A program made the position numbers and the translations under genes. From contig AP018533.1 of assembly GCA_003573975.1 (NCBI GenBank), positions 62,001-126,000 on the forward strand: 64,000 bases of DNA. The letters are read 5' to 3'. Source of the stretch: Clostridiales bacterium CCNA10 (GTDB taxonomy: Bacteria > Bacillota > Clostridia > Oscillospirales > Oscillospiraceae). A model generated the notes under the pieces. That model saw nothing but the letters and a program-made list of their open reading frames with translations, was not told the origin of the DNA and did not search any database. Below are positions 34,996-45,912 of the stretch, piece after piece. Numbering within the stretch: the first letter of the stretch is position 1; each line of letters starts with the position of its first letter.

Positions 34996-35688
34996 CTACC
35001 GCCACAGCAACAACTTTTTTCCTCTTTCTTCTTGTGAAACAGTCCAATAGGGGAACACCTTCTTGAAGGTACCCAGCATTTGTTCCTTTGCGTAGGTGAG
35101 CCTTTCCCGGATCGTCAGGTCAGGAGACTCAATATCAACGCTGCCAGCCGAAAGTACAAAACTTTCAACATACTTTTCCATACGCAACTTTTCAATCATG
35201 CTACCGCCGATTACCGCAATCACGAGCCCAAGGATCACATAGACAACAGCCACTTTTGCGCCGAAAATGCTCATTAGCAGGACAAGACTTCCCAAATCGA
35301 CCATCGGAGATGAAATCAAAAAGGAGAACGTCACCCCCAAGGGAAGTCCCGCACTGGTAAAACCGATGAACAGCGGGATAGATGAGCAGGAGCAAAAGGG
35401 GGTCACTGTTCCCAGCAGAGCGGAGATGATGTTCGCCCAAATCCCATGAAAACGACCTAAAATGCGCTTACTTCGCTCTGGCGGAAAATAACTTTGAATA
35501 TAGGAGATTGCAAAAATCAATACGCAGAGCAGAACCGTGATTTTCAAGACATCGTAGATAAAAAACTGGACGCTGCCGCCAATGCGCCCATTTACATCCA
35601 AGCCCAGTGCCGACAGCCCAATGCCGAGAAGTTCGTTCAGCCATTTCATGCCAAGCACCTGGTCTTGAATGAAATCCCACACGCCCAT
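34996..35688 (-). pseudogene. ArsP/YraQ-type permease, C-terminally truncated
   Basis: The 230-aa frame encodes the first half of a DUF318 permease, a family that includes the organoarsenical exporter ArsP. It has several membrane helices, the conserved PFCSCSSIP motif and FLISSPMVDLGSL. Family members continue for roughly 100 more residues of membrane helices. Here the sequence leaves the family after GTFKKVFPY and runs out of frame through the start of the thioredoxin-like gene, ending QEERGKKLLLWR. GTGAGG lies 9 nt before the ATG. It is probably non-functional or half-sized. An ArsR operator-like palindrome is upstream. Confidence 0.7.
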
Positions 35689-35717
35689 ACAAAAGCCTCA
35701 CTTTCCATAGATAGAAA

Positions 35718-35741
35718 ATACATCAAAAATTTTTGATGTAT
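35718..35741 (-). promoter_or_regulatory. Perfect palindromic operator before the permease
   Basis: A 24-bp perfect palindrome with half-site ATACATCAAAAA lies between arsR and the permease. Its core (TCAAA...TTTGA) matches the sites upstream of arsR, so it is a likely ArsR-family operator. Confidence 0.7.
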
Positions 35742-35747
35742 CGTGCC

Positions 35748-35783
35748 GATAGAAACGCCATCTAAGTAGATGGCGTTTCTATC
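35748..35783 (-). terminator. arsR terminator overlapping its stop codon
   Basis: A perfect 17-bp complementarity (GATAGAAACGCCATCTA and its complement, 2-nt spacer) spans the arsR stop at 35779-35781. The T-tract is weak, so it may attenuate and not stop transcription. Confidence 0.55.
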
Positions 35784-36093
35784 CACAACGAGGACAGGTA
35801 CCCTCATGCTCCATGTCTGGAGTTGTCAACTTCTTAAGCAATTCCACCGCATAGTTCCTGCCAGCAGGACTCAGGCGGTAGTGCATCCATTTACCCTCCT
35901 GGCGACTGACAACAATGCCAGAATCGCAGAGGATTTTCATGTGGTAGGAAAGGCCGGACTGCGTTAAATCCAATGGCTCTTGTAGGACGCAAGCACACTT
36001 TTCACCGCTCCTTAACTGTTCCAGGATTGCAAGCCGCTTAGGGTCACAGAGGGCCTTGAATACCTTTGCCTGCTCTTGATACGCTGTCCCCAT
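35779..36093 (-). CDS. arsR: ArsR/SmtB-family repressor
   Basis: ArsR-type winged-helix repressors leave DNA on binding metal or metalloid ions. The 104-aa protein has the helix-turn-helix DLTQSGLSYHMKIL and the wing GKWMHYRLS. A Cys pair in EKCACVLQE lies at the position of the As(III)-binding ELCVCDL motif, and a further CPRC is at the C-terminus. The ATG at 36093 has GAGGTG 6 nt upstream. It has its own promoter with an operator over the start point and controls the permease/thioredoxin module. Confidence 0.92.
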   Translation of the reverse strand: MGTAYQEQAKVFKALCDPKRLAILEQLRSGEKCACVLQEPLDLTQSGLSYHMKILCDSGIVVSRQEGKWMHYRLSPAGRNYAVELLKKLTTPDMEHEGTCPRCG

Positions 36094-36106
36094 GTTTTCA
36101 CCTCGC

Positions 36107-36179
36107 ATCAAATTATTTTGATATGATTAGTATATGCGGCAATTATGCGTTTGTCAACAGTTCAATCAAAATTTTTTGA
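36107..36179 (-). promoter_or_regulatory. arsR promoter and operators
   Basis: On the - strand TTGACA (36152-36157) and TATACT (36129-36134) are 17 nt apart. A palindrome ATCAAA-N4-TTTGAT (36107-36122) covers the start point, and a second TCAAAA/TTTTGA-type site (36166-36179) lies upstream of the -35. Confidence 0.8.
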
Positions 36180-36181
36180 AG

Positions 36182-36323
36182 TCAACGCCCGCCACGCTCA
36201 AGAGAACGTCGGGGCCGCTTGCGGCCTTTCTCTGCCTGTTCCCACTGTTTGCCGGCCTCCACCGCCTCTGCTACCTGCTCCGGGCCAAAGACCCGCTTGA
36301 CCCGTGTATAGTCGGAGAAGGAC
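36182..36323 (-). pseudogene. Possible C-terminal remnant of an unknown protein
   Basis: On the - strand an open frame without a start reads FSDYTRVKRVFGPEQVAEAV and ends in a basic tail (KGRKRPRRSLERGGR) and stop. It is GC-rich, unlike the flanking arsR promoter. It may be the 3' end of a gene lost in a rearrangement. I do not recognise the family. Confidence 0.3.
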
Positions 36324-36326
36324 GAA

Positions 36327-36366
36327 AAAACTCGCAGGTCCCTTCAGAAAGGAACCTGCGAGTTTT
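36327..36366 (-). terminator. guaA intrinsic terminator
   Basis: AAAACTCGCAGGTTCC pairs with GGGACCTGCGAGTTTT around TTTCTGAA on the - strand, followed by TTCG. It begins 10 nt after the guaA stop. Confidence 0.85.
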
Positions 36367-36375
36367 AATTTCCAG

Positions 36376-37911
36376 CTATTCCCACTCCACCGTGGCCGGG
36401 GGCTTGCTTGTGATGTCATAGACAATGCGGTTGATCCCTTTCACTTCATTTACGATCCGCACAGAGACCTGATCCAGGACCTCATAGGGGATCCGGGCCC
36501 AGTCGGCAGTCATAAAATCATCGGTCGTGACTGCCCGGAGCGCCAGCGTGTGGTCATACGTCCTTCCGTCCCCCATGACGCCCACAGAGCGGGTGTCGGT
36601 GAGAACAGCGAAGTACTGGTTCAGGTTCCTGGCCTCGCCGGCCCTGGCGATCTCATCCCGGAAAATAAAATCCGCCTGCCGCAGCGTATCGGCTTTTTCC
36701 TTTGTGACCGCTCCGATGATCCGGATGGCAAGGCCGGGACCGGGGAACGGCTGGCGGCTGACCAGATACTCCGGCAGGCCGAGTTCCCGGCCCAGTTGAC
36801 GCACCTCGTCCTTGAACAGCAGGCGCAGGGGCTCGATGATCTCCTTGAAATCCACATAGTCGGGCAGGCCGCCCACATTGTGGTGGCTCTTGATGACGGC
36901 GGCGGCGCCCGCGCCGGACTCGATCACATCGGGATAGATGGTGCCCTGTGCCAGATAGTCCACTGTGCCGATCTTTTTCGCCTCTTCCTCAAAGACACGG
37001 ATGAATTCTTCCCCGATGATCTTGCGCTTGCGCTCCGGATCGGACTCGTCCGCCAGCTTTGTCAAAAAACGCTCCTCTGCATCGACACGGACAAAATTCA
37101 TTGACCACTTTGCGAAAGCCGCCTCGACCTCGTTGCCCTCATTCAGCCGCATCAGGCCGTGATCCACAAAGACACAGGTGAGCTGGTCTCCGATCGCCTC
37201 GGCCAGAAGCGCCGCGCACACAGAGCTGTCCACGCCTCCGCTGAGCGCCAGGAGGACCCTGCCTTGTCCCACCTGTTCCCGGATCTGACCGATCGCGGTG
37301 TTCTTGTAGTCCGCCATGCTCCAGGTACCGCGGGCCCCACATACCTCATACAGGAAGTTATGGAGCATCCGCGTGCCGTATTCCGTATGGCTGACCTCCG
37401 GATGAAACTGAACGCCGTAAAACCTCCGTACCTCGTCCGCGATTGCCACATGGGCGCAGGCGGCGGAATGGGCCGTCAGCCGGAATCCGGCCGGAACGCG
37501 CGCCATATAGTCGCCATGGCTCATCCAGGAGACGCTCTTCTCCGGGAGCCCCTGAAAAATGGGACAGGACCGGTCATACCACGTTACGGTTTTCCCGTAC
37601 TCTCTGGCGGAATCCTCCTGCGCAGGCGTCACCTGGCCGCCCAGCACTTGGGCCAGCAGCTGACAGCCGTAGCAGATGCCAAGGACCGGGATCCCCAGTT
37701 CAAAGATCGCCGGATCCACCTGGGGAGATCCCGCTTCATATACGCTGTTCGGACCCCCGGTAAAGATGATCCCGATGGGGGAAAACGAGCGGATCTCCTC
37801 CAGCGGCATGGTGTATGGGTGGACCTCGCAGTAGACGTGACATTCGCGCACCCGCCGGGCGATCAGCTGATTGTACTGACCGCCGAAATCCAGGATCAAT
37901 ATGCGTTCCAT
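36376..37911 (-). CDS. guaA: GMP synthase (glutamine-hydrolysing)
   Basis: GuaA converts XMP to GMP with ATP and glutamine. The 511-aa protein has a class I amidotransferase domain (Cys in LGICYGCQ, His-Glu in FHPEVSH), an ATP-pyrophosphatase domain with SGGVDSS near 225, and the C-terminal dimerisation domain with [13 protein letters not shown] and the terminal [24 protein letters not shown] lies 8 nt before the ATG at 37911. Its start overlaps the small ORF behind purF. It ends the asnB-purC-purF-orf-guaA run. Confidence 0.97.
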   Translation of the reverse strand: MERILILDFGGQYNQLIARRVRECHVYCEVHPYTMPLEEIRSFSPIGIIFTGGPNSVYEAGSPQVDPAIFELGIPVLGICYGCQLLAQVLGGQVTPAQEDSAREYGKTVTWYDRSCPIFQGLPEKSVSWMSHGDYMARVPAGFRLTAHSAACAHVAIADEVRRFYGVQFHPEVSHTEYGTRMLHNFLYEVCGARGTWSMADYKNTAIGQIREQVGQGRVLLALSGGVDSSVCAALLAEAIGDQLTCVFVDHGLMRLNEGNEVEAAFAKWSMNFVRVDAEERFLTKLADESDPERKRKIIGEEFIRVFEEEAKKIGTVDYLAQGTIYPDVIESGAGAAAVIKSHHNVGGLPDYVDFKEIIEPLRLLFKDEVRQLGRELGLPEYLVSRQPFPGPGLAIRIIGAVTKEKADTLRQADFIFRDEIARAGEARNLNQYFAVLTDTRSVGVMGDGRTYDHTLALRAVTTDDFMTADWARIPYEVLDQVSVRIVNEVKGINRIVYDITSKPPATVEWE

Positions 37912-38105
37912 TTGGTATCCTCCTTGTCAATCCATGTCATCCAATTCGCCCGAAGTCTTCTCAAGGCCGGGATATGCCTTGCGGGAGCTGCGTGGGCACC
38001 GCAGCAAACCGCCTCGTGAAGCACCCTCTGCTCAGACTGCCAAAAGCGATTACGTTCCATCCTCTGACCGCTCCAGCCGCTCCCGGCCACGACACAGTCT
38101 CTCAT
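37896..38105 (-). CDS. Small ORF coupled between purF and guaA
   Basis: A 69-codon ORF has an ATG that overlaps the purF stop (ATGA), with GGAGGG 7 nt upstream. Its stop lies 16 nt inside guaA. The product starts [15 protein letters not shown], contains several Cys and Trp, and resembles no family I know. The overlaps at both ends suggest translational coupling. It may be a real small protein, the remnant of a purine gene, or only a device that carries ribosomes to guaA. Confidence 0.4.
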   Translation of the reverse strand: MRDCVVAGSGWSGQRMERNRFWQSEQRVLHEAVCCGAHAAPARHIPALRRLRANWMTWIDKEDTKWNAY

Positions 38106-39577
38106 AGGTTTCCCTCCTTGGCCTGGATCCTTTGCCGGATTTTTCGTTCAAACCGGTCCTTATCGCCCCGTCTCGGGATCGCAGTGGGGTATGCGCCCCC
38201 AAAGCAGGCGGTGCAGAAGCCCTCGCACCCATCCGCGATCTGCAGCAGGTGCTCCACGCTGAGATAGCCCAGGGAATCTACGCCGATGATTTCAGCGATC
38301 TCCTCCACCGTGTGGTGGTTTGCGATCAGATGTTCCGCATCGTCAATGTCCGTGCCATAGTAGCAGGGGGCCACGAACGGCGGCGCGCTGACCCTCATGT
38401 GGATCTCTCTGGCCCCGGCCCTGCGCAGCAGATCAATCACGCCCCGGCAGGTGGTGCCCCGGACGATGGAATCGTCGATCAGCACGATACGCTTGCCCTC
38501 CACCAGCGCGCGGATGGGGTTGAGCTTGATGTTGACGCCCACCTCCCGCAGCTCCTGGGTGGGAGAGATAAAGGTGCGCCCAATATACTTATTTTTGGTA
38601 AAGCCGATCCCATAGGGGATCCCGGACGCCCTGGCATATCCCAGGGCGGCGTCCAGTCCGGAGTCCGGGACGCCGATGACCACGTCGGCCTCCACAGGGT
38701 GCTCGGCGGCAAGGAAAGCCCCGGCCCGCTGCCGTGCGGAGCTCACCGCGGCGCCGTCGATTACCGAGTCCGGCCTTGCAAAGTAAACGAACTCAAAGAC
38801 ACACAGATGCCTGCCGGCCGTCCCGCAGCGGCGGGTATCACATTTCACGCCGTCATAGCTGACGGTGACGATCTCGCCGGGGCGGATGTCCCGGACGAAC
38901 CGGGCTCCGACGGCATCCAGCGCACAGCTTTCCGAGGCAAAGACCGTTTTCCCGTCTGCTGTCTCTCCCATACAGAGGGGGCGGAAGCCGTGGGGATCCC
39001 GGGCGGCGATCAGCTTGGTGGGCGAGGAGATCACCAGAGAATAGGCCCCCTCGATCCTGCCCATGGCGGCATAAACCGCCTCCTCGATGGACGGGGTTCG
39101 GAGCCGCTCTTGCACGATGATATAGGCGATCACTTCGCTGTCGGTGGTGGTGTGGAAGATGGAGCCGCTCTGCTCCAGCCGGTTTCTCAGCTCATAGGAA
39201 TTGGTCAGATTCCCGTTGTGGGCCAGGGCCATCCGGCCTTTATGGTGATTGATGATGATGGGCTGAGCGTTGCGCTTGCGGTCGGAGCCGGTGGTAGCAT
39301 AGCGGACGTGTCCCACGACGATGTTGCCGGTCCCCAGCTGTTTGATGCGCTCCTTTGGGAAAACCTCGTTGACCAGCCCCTCGTCGCAATAGGCGGTAAA
39401 CACCCCGTCATCATTGACCGCGATCCCCGCGCTCTCCTGCCCCCTGTGCTGGAGGGCAAACAGCCCGTAATAGGCCAGAGAGGCCACATCGGAAGTTGCT
39501 CTGGAAAAAACGCCAAAGACACCACACTCTTCCCGAATGTGGTGTTCCTTGGGAACGGGCTGTTTAATTTGTTCCAT
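38102..39577 (-). CDS. purF: Amidophosphoribosyltransferase PurF
   Basis: PurF makes phosphoribosylamine from PRPP and glutamine, the first step of purine synthesis. The 491-aa protein has a short propeptide ending before the catalytic Cys ([12 protein letters not shown]). The Ntn glutaminase domain includes [12 protein letters not shown], and the PRPP site is [13 protein letters not shown]-terminal Cys residues (GFCTACFGG) suggest the Bacillus-type [4Fe-4S] form. The ATG at 39577 overlaps the purC stop by 14 nt and has AGAGG upstream, so I prefer it to a GTG-like start 3 codons earlier. Confidence 0.96.
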   Translation of the reverse strand: MEQIKQPVPKEHHIREECGVFGVFSRATSDVASLAYYGLFALQHRGQESAGIAVNDDGVFTAYCDEGLVNEVFPKERIKQLGTGNIVVGHVRYATTGSDRKRNAQPIIINHHKGRMALAHNGNLTNSYELRNRLEQSGSIFHTTTDSEVIAYIIVQERLRTPSIEEAVYAAMGRIEGAYSLVISSPTKLIAARDPHGFRPLCMGETADGKTVFASESCALDAVGARFVRDIRPGEIVTVSYDGVKCDTRRCGTAGRHLCVFEFVYFARPDSVIDGAAVSSARQRAGAFLAAEHPVEADVVIGVPDSGLDAALGYARASGIPYGIGFTKNKYIGRTFISPTQELREVGVNIKLNPIRALVEGKRIVLIDDSIVRGTTCRGVIDLLRRAGAREIHMRVSAPPFVAPCYYGTDIDDAEHLIANHHTVEEIAEIIGVDSLGYLSVEHLLQIADGCEGFCTACFGGAYPTAIPRRGDKDRFERKIRQRIQAKEGNL

Positions 39578-40283
39578 GTTCCACAAGCCTCTTCATGATC
39601 TCGGCGTATGCCTCCTCCACGCCGCCCAGGTCCCGGCGGAAGCGGTCCTTGTCCAGCTTTTCCCCGGTTGCGGAGTCCCACAGGCGGCAGGTATCGGGGC
39701 TGATCTCGTCCGCCAGAATGATCCTGCCATCCGAGGTCCTGCCAAACTCCAGCTTGAAGTCTGCCAGCGTCACGCCGCACTCGGCCCAAAAGCGCTGTAA
39801 AATGCGGTCAATCTTCAGCGCATAGCCCTTGATGGTCTCGATTTCAGCGGGGGTAGCCAGCTTCAGGGCCAGCGCGTGGCTGGTGTTGAGCAGAGGATCC
39901 CCCAGCGCGTCGTTTTTATAGGAGAACTCGAGAACGGGCTCGTCAAACACCAGCCCCTCCGCGACACCGTACCGCTTGGAGAAGGAGCCGGCGGCGATGT
40001 TGCGGACGATGACCTCCAGAGGGACGATGGACACCTTTTTGACCAGGGTCTCCCGCTCGCTCAGCTCCCGGACAAAGTGGGTTGGGATGCCGTTTTTCTC
40101 CAGCATCTGCATCAGGAGATTGCTCATCCGGTTGTTGATGACGCCCTTGCCCGCGATGGTCCCCTTTTTCAGTCCGTTGAAGGCGGTGGCGTCATCCTTG
40201 TAGTCCACGATATAGAGCTCCGGATCATCCGTTCCATAGACCTTTTTGGCCTTGCCCTCGTAGATTTGTTTCAGCTTTTGCAT
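39564..40283 (-). CDS. purC: SAICAR synthetase PurC
   Basis: PurC joins CAIR and aspartate with ATP. The 239-aa protein shows [10 protein letters not shown] near the N-terminus, [34 protein letters not shown], and DFKLEFGR followed by [22 protein letters not shown] lies 9 nt before the ATG at 40283. It follows asnB by 18 nt and overlaps purF. Length is normal. Confidence 0.96.
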   Translation of the reverse strand: MQKLKQIYEGKAKKVYGTDDPELYIVDYKDDATAFNGLKKGTIAGKGVINNRMSNLLMQMLEKNGIPTHFVRELSERETLVKKVSIVPLEVIVRNIAAGSFSKRYGVAEGLVFDEPVLEFSYKNDALGDPLLNTSHALALKLATPAEIETIKGYALKIDRILQRFWAECGVTLADFKLEFGRTSDGRIILADEISPDTCRLWDSATGEKLDKDRFRRDLGGVEEAYAEIMKRLVEHGTN

Positions 40284-40301
40284 CAATATTGTCCTCCCTT
40301 G

Positions 40302-41882
40302 TTATTTTCCACTGTCACCGTAGTTTGCAAGCACCCGGGCGGAGGGATCGTTCACATCACAGCCCTTCCACGCCTTGTTGGGCATCCAGAAGTCCACGAC
40401 CATCCGGCTCTGGCCGGGGTAATATGCTTCAAAGATCTCGCGATACAACAGGGACTCCTTGGTGAAGGGACGGGCGTGGGTGTACGCCAGACGCTTCTCC
40501 GCAAATTCCTCGTCGGTATAGCGGCTCTCCGCATAGTCTTTCAGGTAATCCACCATGGAATGGCCTACCGCGTCGGAAAACGCGGCCTTTTCCCGGTAGA
40601 GGATGCTACGGGGCAGATAGTCCCCCTCAAAGGCGCGGCGAAGCAGGTATTTCCCCTTTCCGTACTTGTTCAGCTTCCGCTCCGGATCGATGCTCATCAC
40701 ATACTCCACAAAGTCCAGGTCGCCGAAGGGCACGCGGGCCTCCAGGGAGTTGACGGAGACACAGCGGTCGGCCCGGAGCACATCGTACATGTGCAGCTCC
40801 CGGACACGTTTGACCGCTTCCCTCTGGAACTCCGCCGCCGACGGGGCAAAGTCGGTGTATTTATAGCCGAACAGCTCGTCGCTGATCTCACCGGTCAGCA
40901 GGACCCGAATATCCGTTTGCTCGTGGATCGCCTTACAGACCAAGTACATCCCCATGCTGGCCCGGATGGTGGTGATGTCGTAGGTGCCCAGCAGTGCGAC
41001 CACCGTCTCCAGCGAATCCAGCACCTCCTCCGGCGTCATATAGACCTCTGTGTGCTCGCTTCCAATGTAGTCCGCCGCTTCTCTGGCATATTTCAAATCA
41101 ATGGCATCCTCACTCATACCGATGGCAAAGGTGCGGATCGGCTTGTCAGCGTATTTCTGCGCCACCGCGCACACCAGCGAGGAGTCCAGCCCCCCGCTGA
41201 GGAGGAACCCAACCTTGGCATCGGACACCAGCCGCTTTCGGATGCCTGCGATCAGCTTTTCCCGGATGGTCCCGCACACGGTCTCCAGATCATCCCGGCA
41301 CACCTCCCTGACGGCGGTGATGTCCCGGTAGCAGACGAATTTCCCGTCCTTGTAATAATGGCCTGGAGGGAAGGGCATGATCCGGTCACAGATCTCCACA
41401 AGGTTTTTGGGCTCGCTGGCAAAGACGATCGCACCAGCGGGATCATAGCCGTAGTAGAGCGGGCGGATCCCGATGGGATCCCGGGCCGCAAGATAGCTGC
41501 CGGTGCGGCCGTCGTACAGGATCAGCGCAAATTCCGCGTCCAGCATCCGGAACATATCCGTGCCGTACTCTTGATACAGCGGGAGCAGGATCTCACAGTC
41601 AGACCCGCTTTGGAACGCATAGCCCTTTTCCTGAAGCGCCTGCTTCATCGGCTCAAAGCCGTAGATCTCACCGTTGCAGACCACATAGCTGCCATCCAGC
41701 GCAAAGGGCTGCATCCCCTCCGGCTGCAATCCCATGATGGCCAGCCGGTGAAACCCCAGCAGCCCTTTTCCCGTATCCACGATCCGGCTGTCATCGGGAC
41801 CGCGGGAAAGGGTCTTGTCAAACCCTTTCCTGAACTGCTCATAGTCGGCGGCTTCCGAACAGTAGCCCATAATGGAACACAT
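40302..41882 (-). CDS. asnB: Asparagine synthase AsnB
   Basis: AsnB makes asparagine from aspartate, ATP and glutamine. The 526-aa protein has the Ntn glutaminase domain with catalytic Cys2 (MCSIMGYC, processed after Met), RGPDDSRI, VCNGEIYGFE and the synthetase PP-loop SGGLDSSLV near 235. LTGEISDELFGYKYTDFAP follows. GGAGG lies 7 nt before the ATG at 41882, which puts Cys at position 2. The upstream T-box leader with an AAC specifier agrees with control by uncharged tRNA-Asn. It heads a run into purC-purF-guaA, so Asn starvation may influence purine genes too. Confidence 0.96.
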   Translation of the reverse strand: MCSIMGYCSEAADYEQFRKGFDKTLSRGPDDSRIVDTGKGLLGFHRLAIMGLQPEGMQPFALDGSYVVCNGEIYGFEPMKQALQEKGYAFQSGSDCEILLPLYQEYGTDMFRMLDAEFALILYDGRTGSYLAARDPIGIRPLYYGYDPAGAIVFASEPKNLVEICDRIMPFPPGHYYKDGKFVCYRDITAVREVCRDDLETVCGTIREKLIAGIRKRLVSDAKVGFLLSGGLDSSLVCAVAQKYADKPIRTFAIGMSEDAIDLKYAREAADYIGSEHTEVYMTPEEVLDSLETVVALLGTYDITTIRASMGMYLVCKAIHEQTDIRVLLTGEISDELFGYKYTDFAPSAAEFQREAVKRVRELHMYDVLRADRCVSVNSLEARVPFGDLDFVEYVMSIDPERKLNKYGKGKYLLRRAFEGDYLPRSILYREKAAFSDAVGHSMVDYLKDYAESRYTDEEFAEKRLAYTHARPFTKESLLYREIFEAYYPGQSRMVVDFWMPNKAWKGCDVNDPSARVLANYGDSGK

Positions 41883-41931
41883 AGTATCAACCTCCCAAAC
41901 ATCATCAGCATGCAACAGGGCAAGTGCTGTT

Positions 41932-42112
41932 CTCGCGGTGCCACCTGTATTTGTTCTCGTTTACGAGCCTCAGGGCAAGGCTCTTCCGCATCACGGGCGG
42001 TGTTCCGGCTCACCTACTCAGATCCCTCTTTTCAGTTCGCAGCTCGAAAAGTGTTATTCCCGCAAGCTCTGCCGCGCGGATCTCAGCATCCCGCGCTCTC
42101 TGTGGGTGAGTT
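41932..42112 (-). promoter_or_regulatory. T-box leader (tRNA-Asn) upstream of asnB
   Basis: The conserved T-box AGGTGGCACCGCGAG is at 41932-41946 on the - strand. About 110 nt upstream, GAAT-AAC-ACTTTTCGAG matches the specifier loop context (GAA-NNN-ACCUUUGAG type), with the specifier AAC (Asn) at 42053-42055. The segment GCGCGGGATGCTGAGATCCGCGC lies at the expected stem I position. No U-rich terminator is visible between the T-box and the asnB ATG 50 nt later, so control may be at translation. Confidence 0.8.
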
Positions 42113-42212
42113 CTTGCCGTACTTCTCTTTTCTCAAACGCTTTTATGCTTTTCCGAATGTCTGTCTCAGGCGGCCGGGAAAATCGGACCTTCCCGTTTTA
42201 CCCCGTACCCGG

Positions 42213-44309
<2,097 letters not shown>

Positions 44310-44325
44310 AGTGGGTCTTCCTTTC

Positions 44326-44387
44326 AAAAAAATAAAAAGAGACGCTGGCGTCATAAGAGGTACTGCCTCTGAGACGCCAATGTCTCT
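44326..44387 (-). terminator. Terminator/antiterminator in the glnN leader
   Basis: On the - strand AGAGACATTGGCGTC pairs with GACGCCAGCGTCTCT (one internal mismatch) and is followed by TTTTTATTTTTTT, an intrinsic terminator about 20 nt before the ribosome binding site. Its 5' arm can instead fold as GAGAC-ATTGGC-GTCTC (44371-44386). That hexaloop has A at position 1 and G at position 4, as in ANTAR-bound RNA hairpins. The two folds exclude each other. A third small hairpin, AGAGG/CCTCT, lies in the terminator loop. Confidence 0.75.
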
Positions 44388-44397
44388 CAACACTGCA

Positions 44398-44426
44398 AAT
44401 ATACATCCGGCGGCCGGAAAAGTCAA
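44398..44426 (-). promoter_or_regulatory. glnN promoter
   Basis: TTGACT (44421-44426) and TATATT (44398-44403) on the - strand are 17 nt apart. The start point would be about 44391, directly before the antiterminator hairpin. Confidence 0.7.
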
Positions 44427-44484
44427 TTGTCAATTTGTTGAAAGTGGATTTTCCTGGGTGATGATTTTTTGGCAGATTGCAGGC

Positions 44485-44513
44485 TTGTAAAACGGAGGAT
44501 TTTCTCGTATTCT
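44485..44513 (+). promoter_or_regulatory. Promoter for the second glutamine synthetase
   Basis: TTGTAA (44485-44490) and TATTCT (44508-44513) are 17 nt apart, giving a leader of about 145 nt. The leader holds a short hairpin CCGCA-AAAA-TGCGG followed by GCTTT and a second CCGCC/GGCGG hairpin. Confidence 0.5.
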
Positions 44514-44664
44514 AACCGTAAAATCAGGATATTCCGCAAAAATGCGGGCTTTATCTTCCATTTTCTTTGCTTTGTCCGCCGTTTTTCACAGGGCGGTCCC
44601 GGCAGAAAAGGCGCGGTTTGAGTTGAAACACCTTCGTTTGGAATGACAGAAAGCGGGTGAGAAC

Positions 44665-45876
44665 GTGAAGTATACGCCGGAAGAAGTGATACAGTTCGTT
44701 CAGGAGGAGGACATCAAGTTTATTCGGCTGGCCTTTTGCAACGTCTATGGAAAGCAGCACAATGTGGCCATCATGCCCAGCGAGCTCAAACGCGCCTTCG
44801 CATACGGGATCGCCTTTGACGCCTCGGCGGTGGATGGCTTCGGCGGCGAGATCCGCTCCGACCTTCTGCTTCACCCGGACCCCTCTACCCTGATCCAGCT
44901 CCCCTGGAGGCCGGAGCAGGGCAAGGCGGTCCGGATGTTCTGCGATATTTCCTATCCGGACGGCAGGCCCTTTGAGCGGGATACCCGGAATATTTTGAAA
45001 AAAGCGGTGGCAGATGCCAGCGCCCTGGGTTGCCAGTTTGCATTTGGCGCTGAGATGGAGTTCTACCTGTTTCGGGTCGATGAATATGGAGATACTACAA
45101 AGATCCCCTATGACCGGGCGGGCTATATGGATATCGCGCCGGATGACAAGGGGGAAACGATCCGCCGGGAGATCTGCCTCATGCTGGAACAGATGGGGAT
45201 CCAGCCCGAGAGCTCCCACCACGAGAGCGGCCCGGGCCAGAATGAGATCGATTTCCGGTACTCAGATCCCCTCACAGCCGCCGACCACGCCATCACCTTC
45301 CACACAGTCGTCCGCACCGTGGCCGCCCAGAACGGGCTCTGCGCCAACTTTTCCCCAAAGCCGCTGCCGGACTGGGATGGAAACGGGATGCACATCAATA
45401 TCTCGGCCCAGTGTGATGAGGCCGCCCAGCCGCTGCCCAGTGTGATCGCGGGGATCTTGGAGAACATCCGGGACATGACGCTGTTTTTGAATCCCTGTGA
45501 GGAATCCTACCGCCGTCTTGGCCACGACAAGGCCCCCCAGTATGTGACGTGGTCAGCGGAAAACCGCTCCCAGCTGATCCGCATTCCGGCGGCCGTGGGA
45601 GAATACCGTCGGGCCGAGCTGCGCTCCGCCGATCCGACAGCCAATCCATACATCGCCTATGCGCTTTTGATCTATGCCGGGATGTATGGGCTCGAGCATG
45701 AGCTGCAGCTGCCTCCCGCTTCTGACTTCAATGTTTATACCGCGCCCGCCGAGGTGCTGGAAGGGCTGAAGAAGCTGCCTGGCTCTCTGTATGAAGCCGC
45801 CGCTCTGGCCGGAGCAAGCGCATTCATCAATGAACATCTCCCGGAAACTGTGATCTCTGCCTATCGTCATCGATGA
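44665..45876 (+). CDS. glnA: Glutamine synthetase (GlnA type, short)
   Basis: This is a type I-like glutamine synthetase of 403 aa, shorter than the usual 440 or so. Key blocks are present: beta-grasp N-terminus with AFDASAVDGFGG, the metal-site GAEMEFYLF, GPGQNEIDFRY, KPLPDWDGNGMHINIS, WSAENRSQLIRIPA and RAELRSADPTANPY. No adenylylation-loop Tyr segment is obvious. Translation starts at a GTG at 44665 with GGGTGAG upstream. An ANTAR regulator gene follows 36 nt later. It is divergent from the type III enzyme, giving two synthetases back to back. Confidence 0.93.
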   Translation: MKYTPEEVIQFVQEEDIKFIRLAFCNVYGKQHNVAIMPSELKRAFAYGIAFDASAVDGFGGEIRSDLLLHPDPSTLIQLPWRPEQGKAVRMFCDISYPDGRPFERDTRNILKKAVADASALGCQFAFGAEMEFYLFRVDEYGDTTKIPYDRAGYMDIAPDDKGETIRREICLMLEQMGIQPESSHHESGPGQNEIDFRYSDPLTAADHAITFHTVVRTVAAQNGLCANFSPKPLPDWDGNGMHINISAQCDEAAQPLPSVIAGILENIRDMTLFLNPCEESYRRLGHDKAPQYVTWSAENRSQLIRIPAAVGEYRRAELRSADPTANPYIAYALLIYAGMYGLEHELQLPPASDFNVYTAPAEVLEGLKKLPGSLYEAAALAGASAFINEHLPETVISAYRHR

Positions 45877-45912
45877 ACAGCCTGCCATGACAAGGCGAAA
45901 GGAGGAGCGCTC

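Noticed and set aside
37912..38101. Purine riboswitch between purF and guaA
   Set aside because: No three-way-junction core or terminator is seen. The gap is filled by a coupled small ORF.
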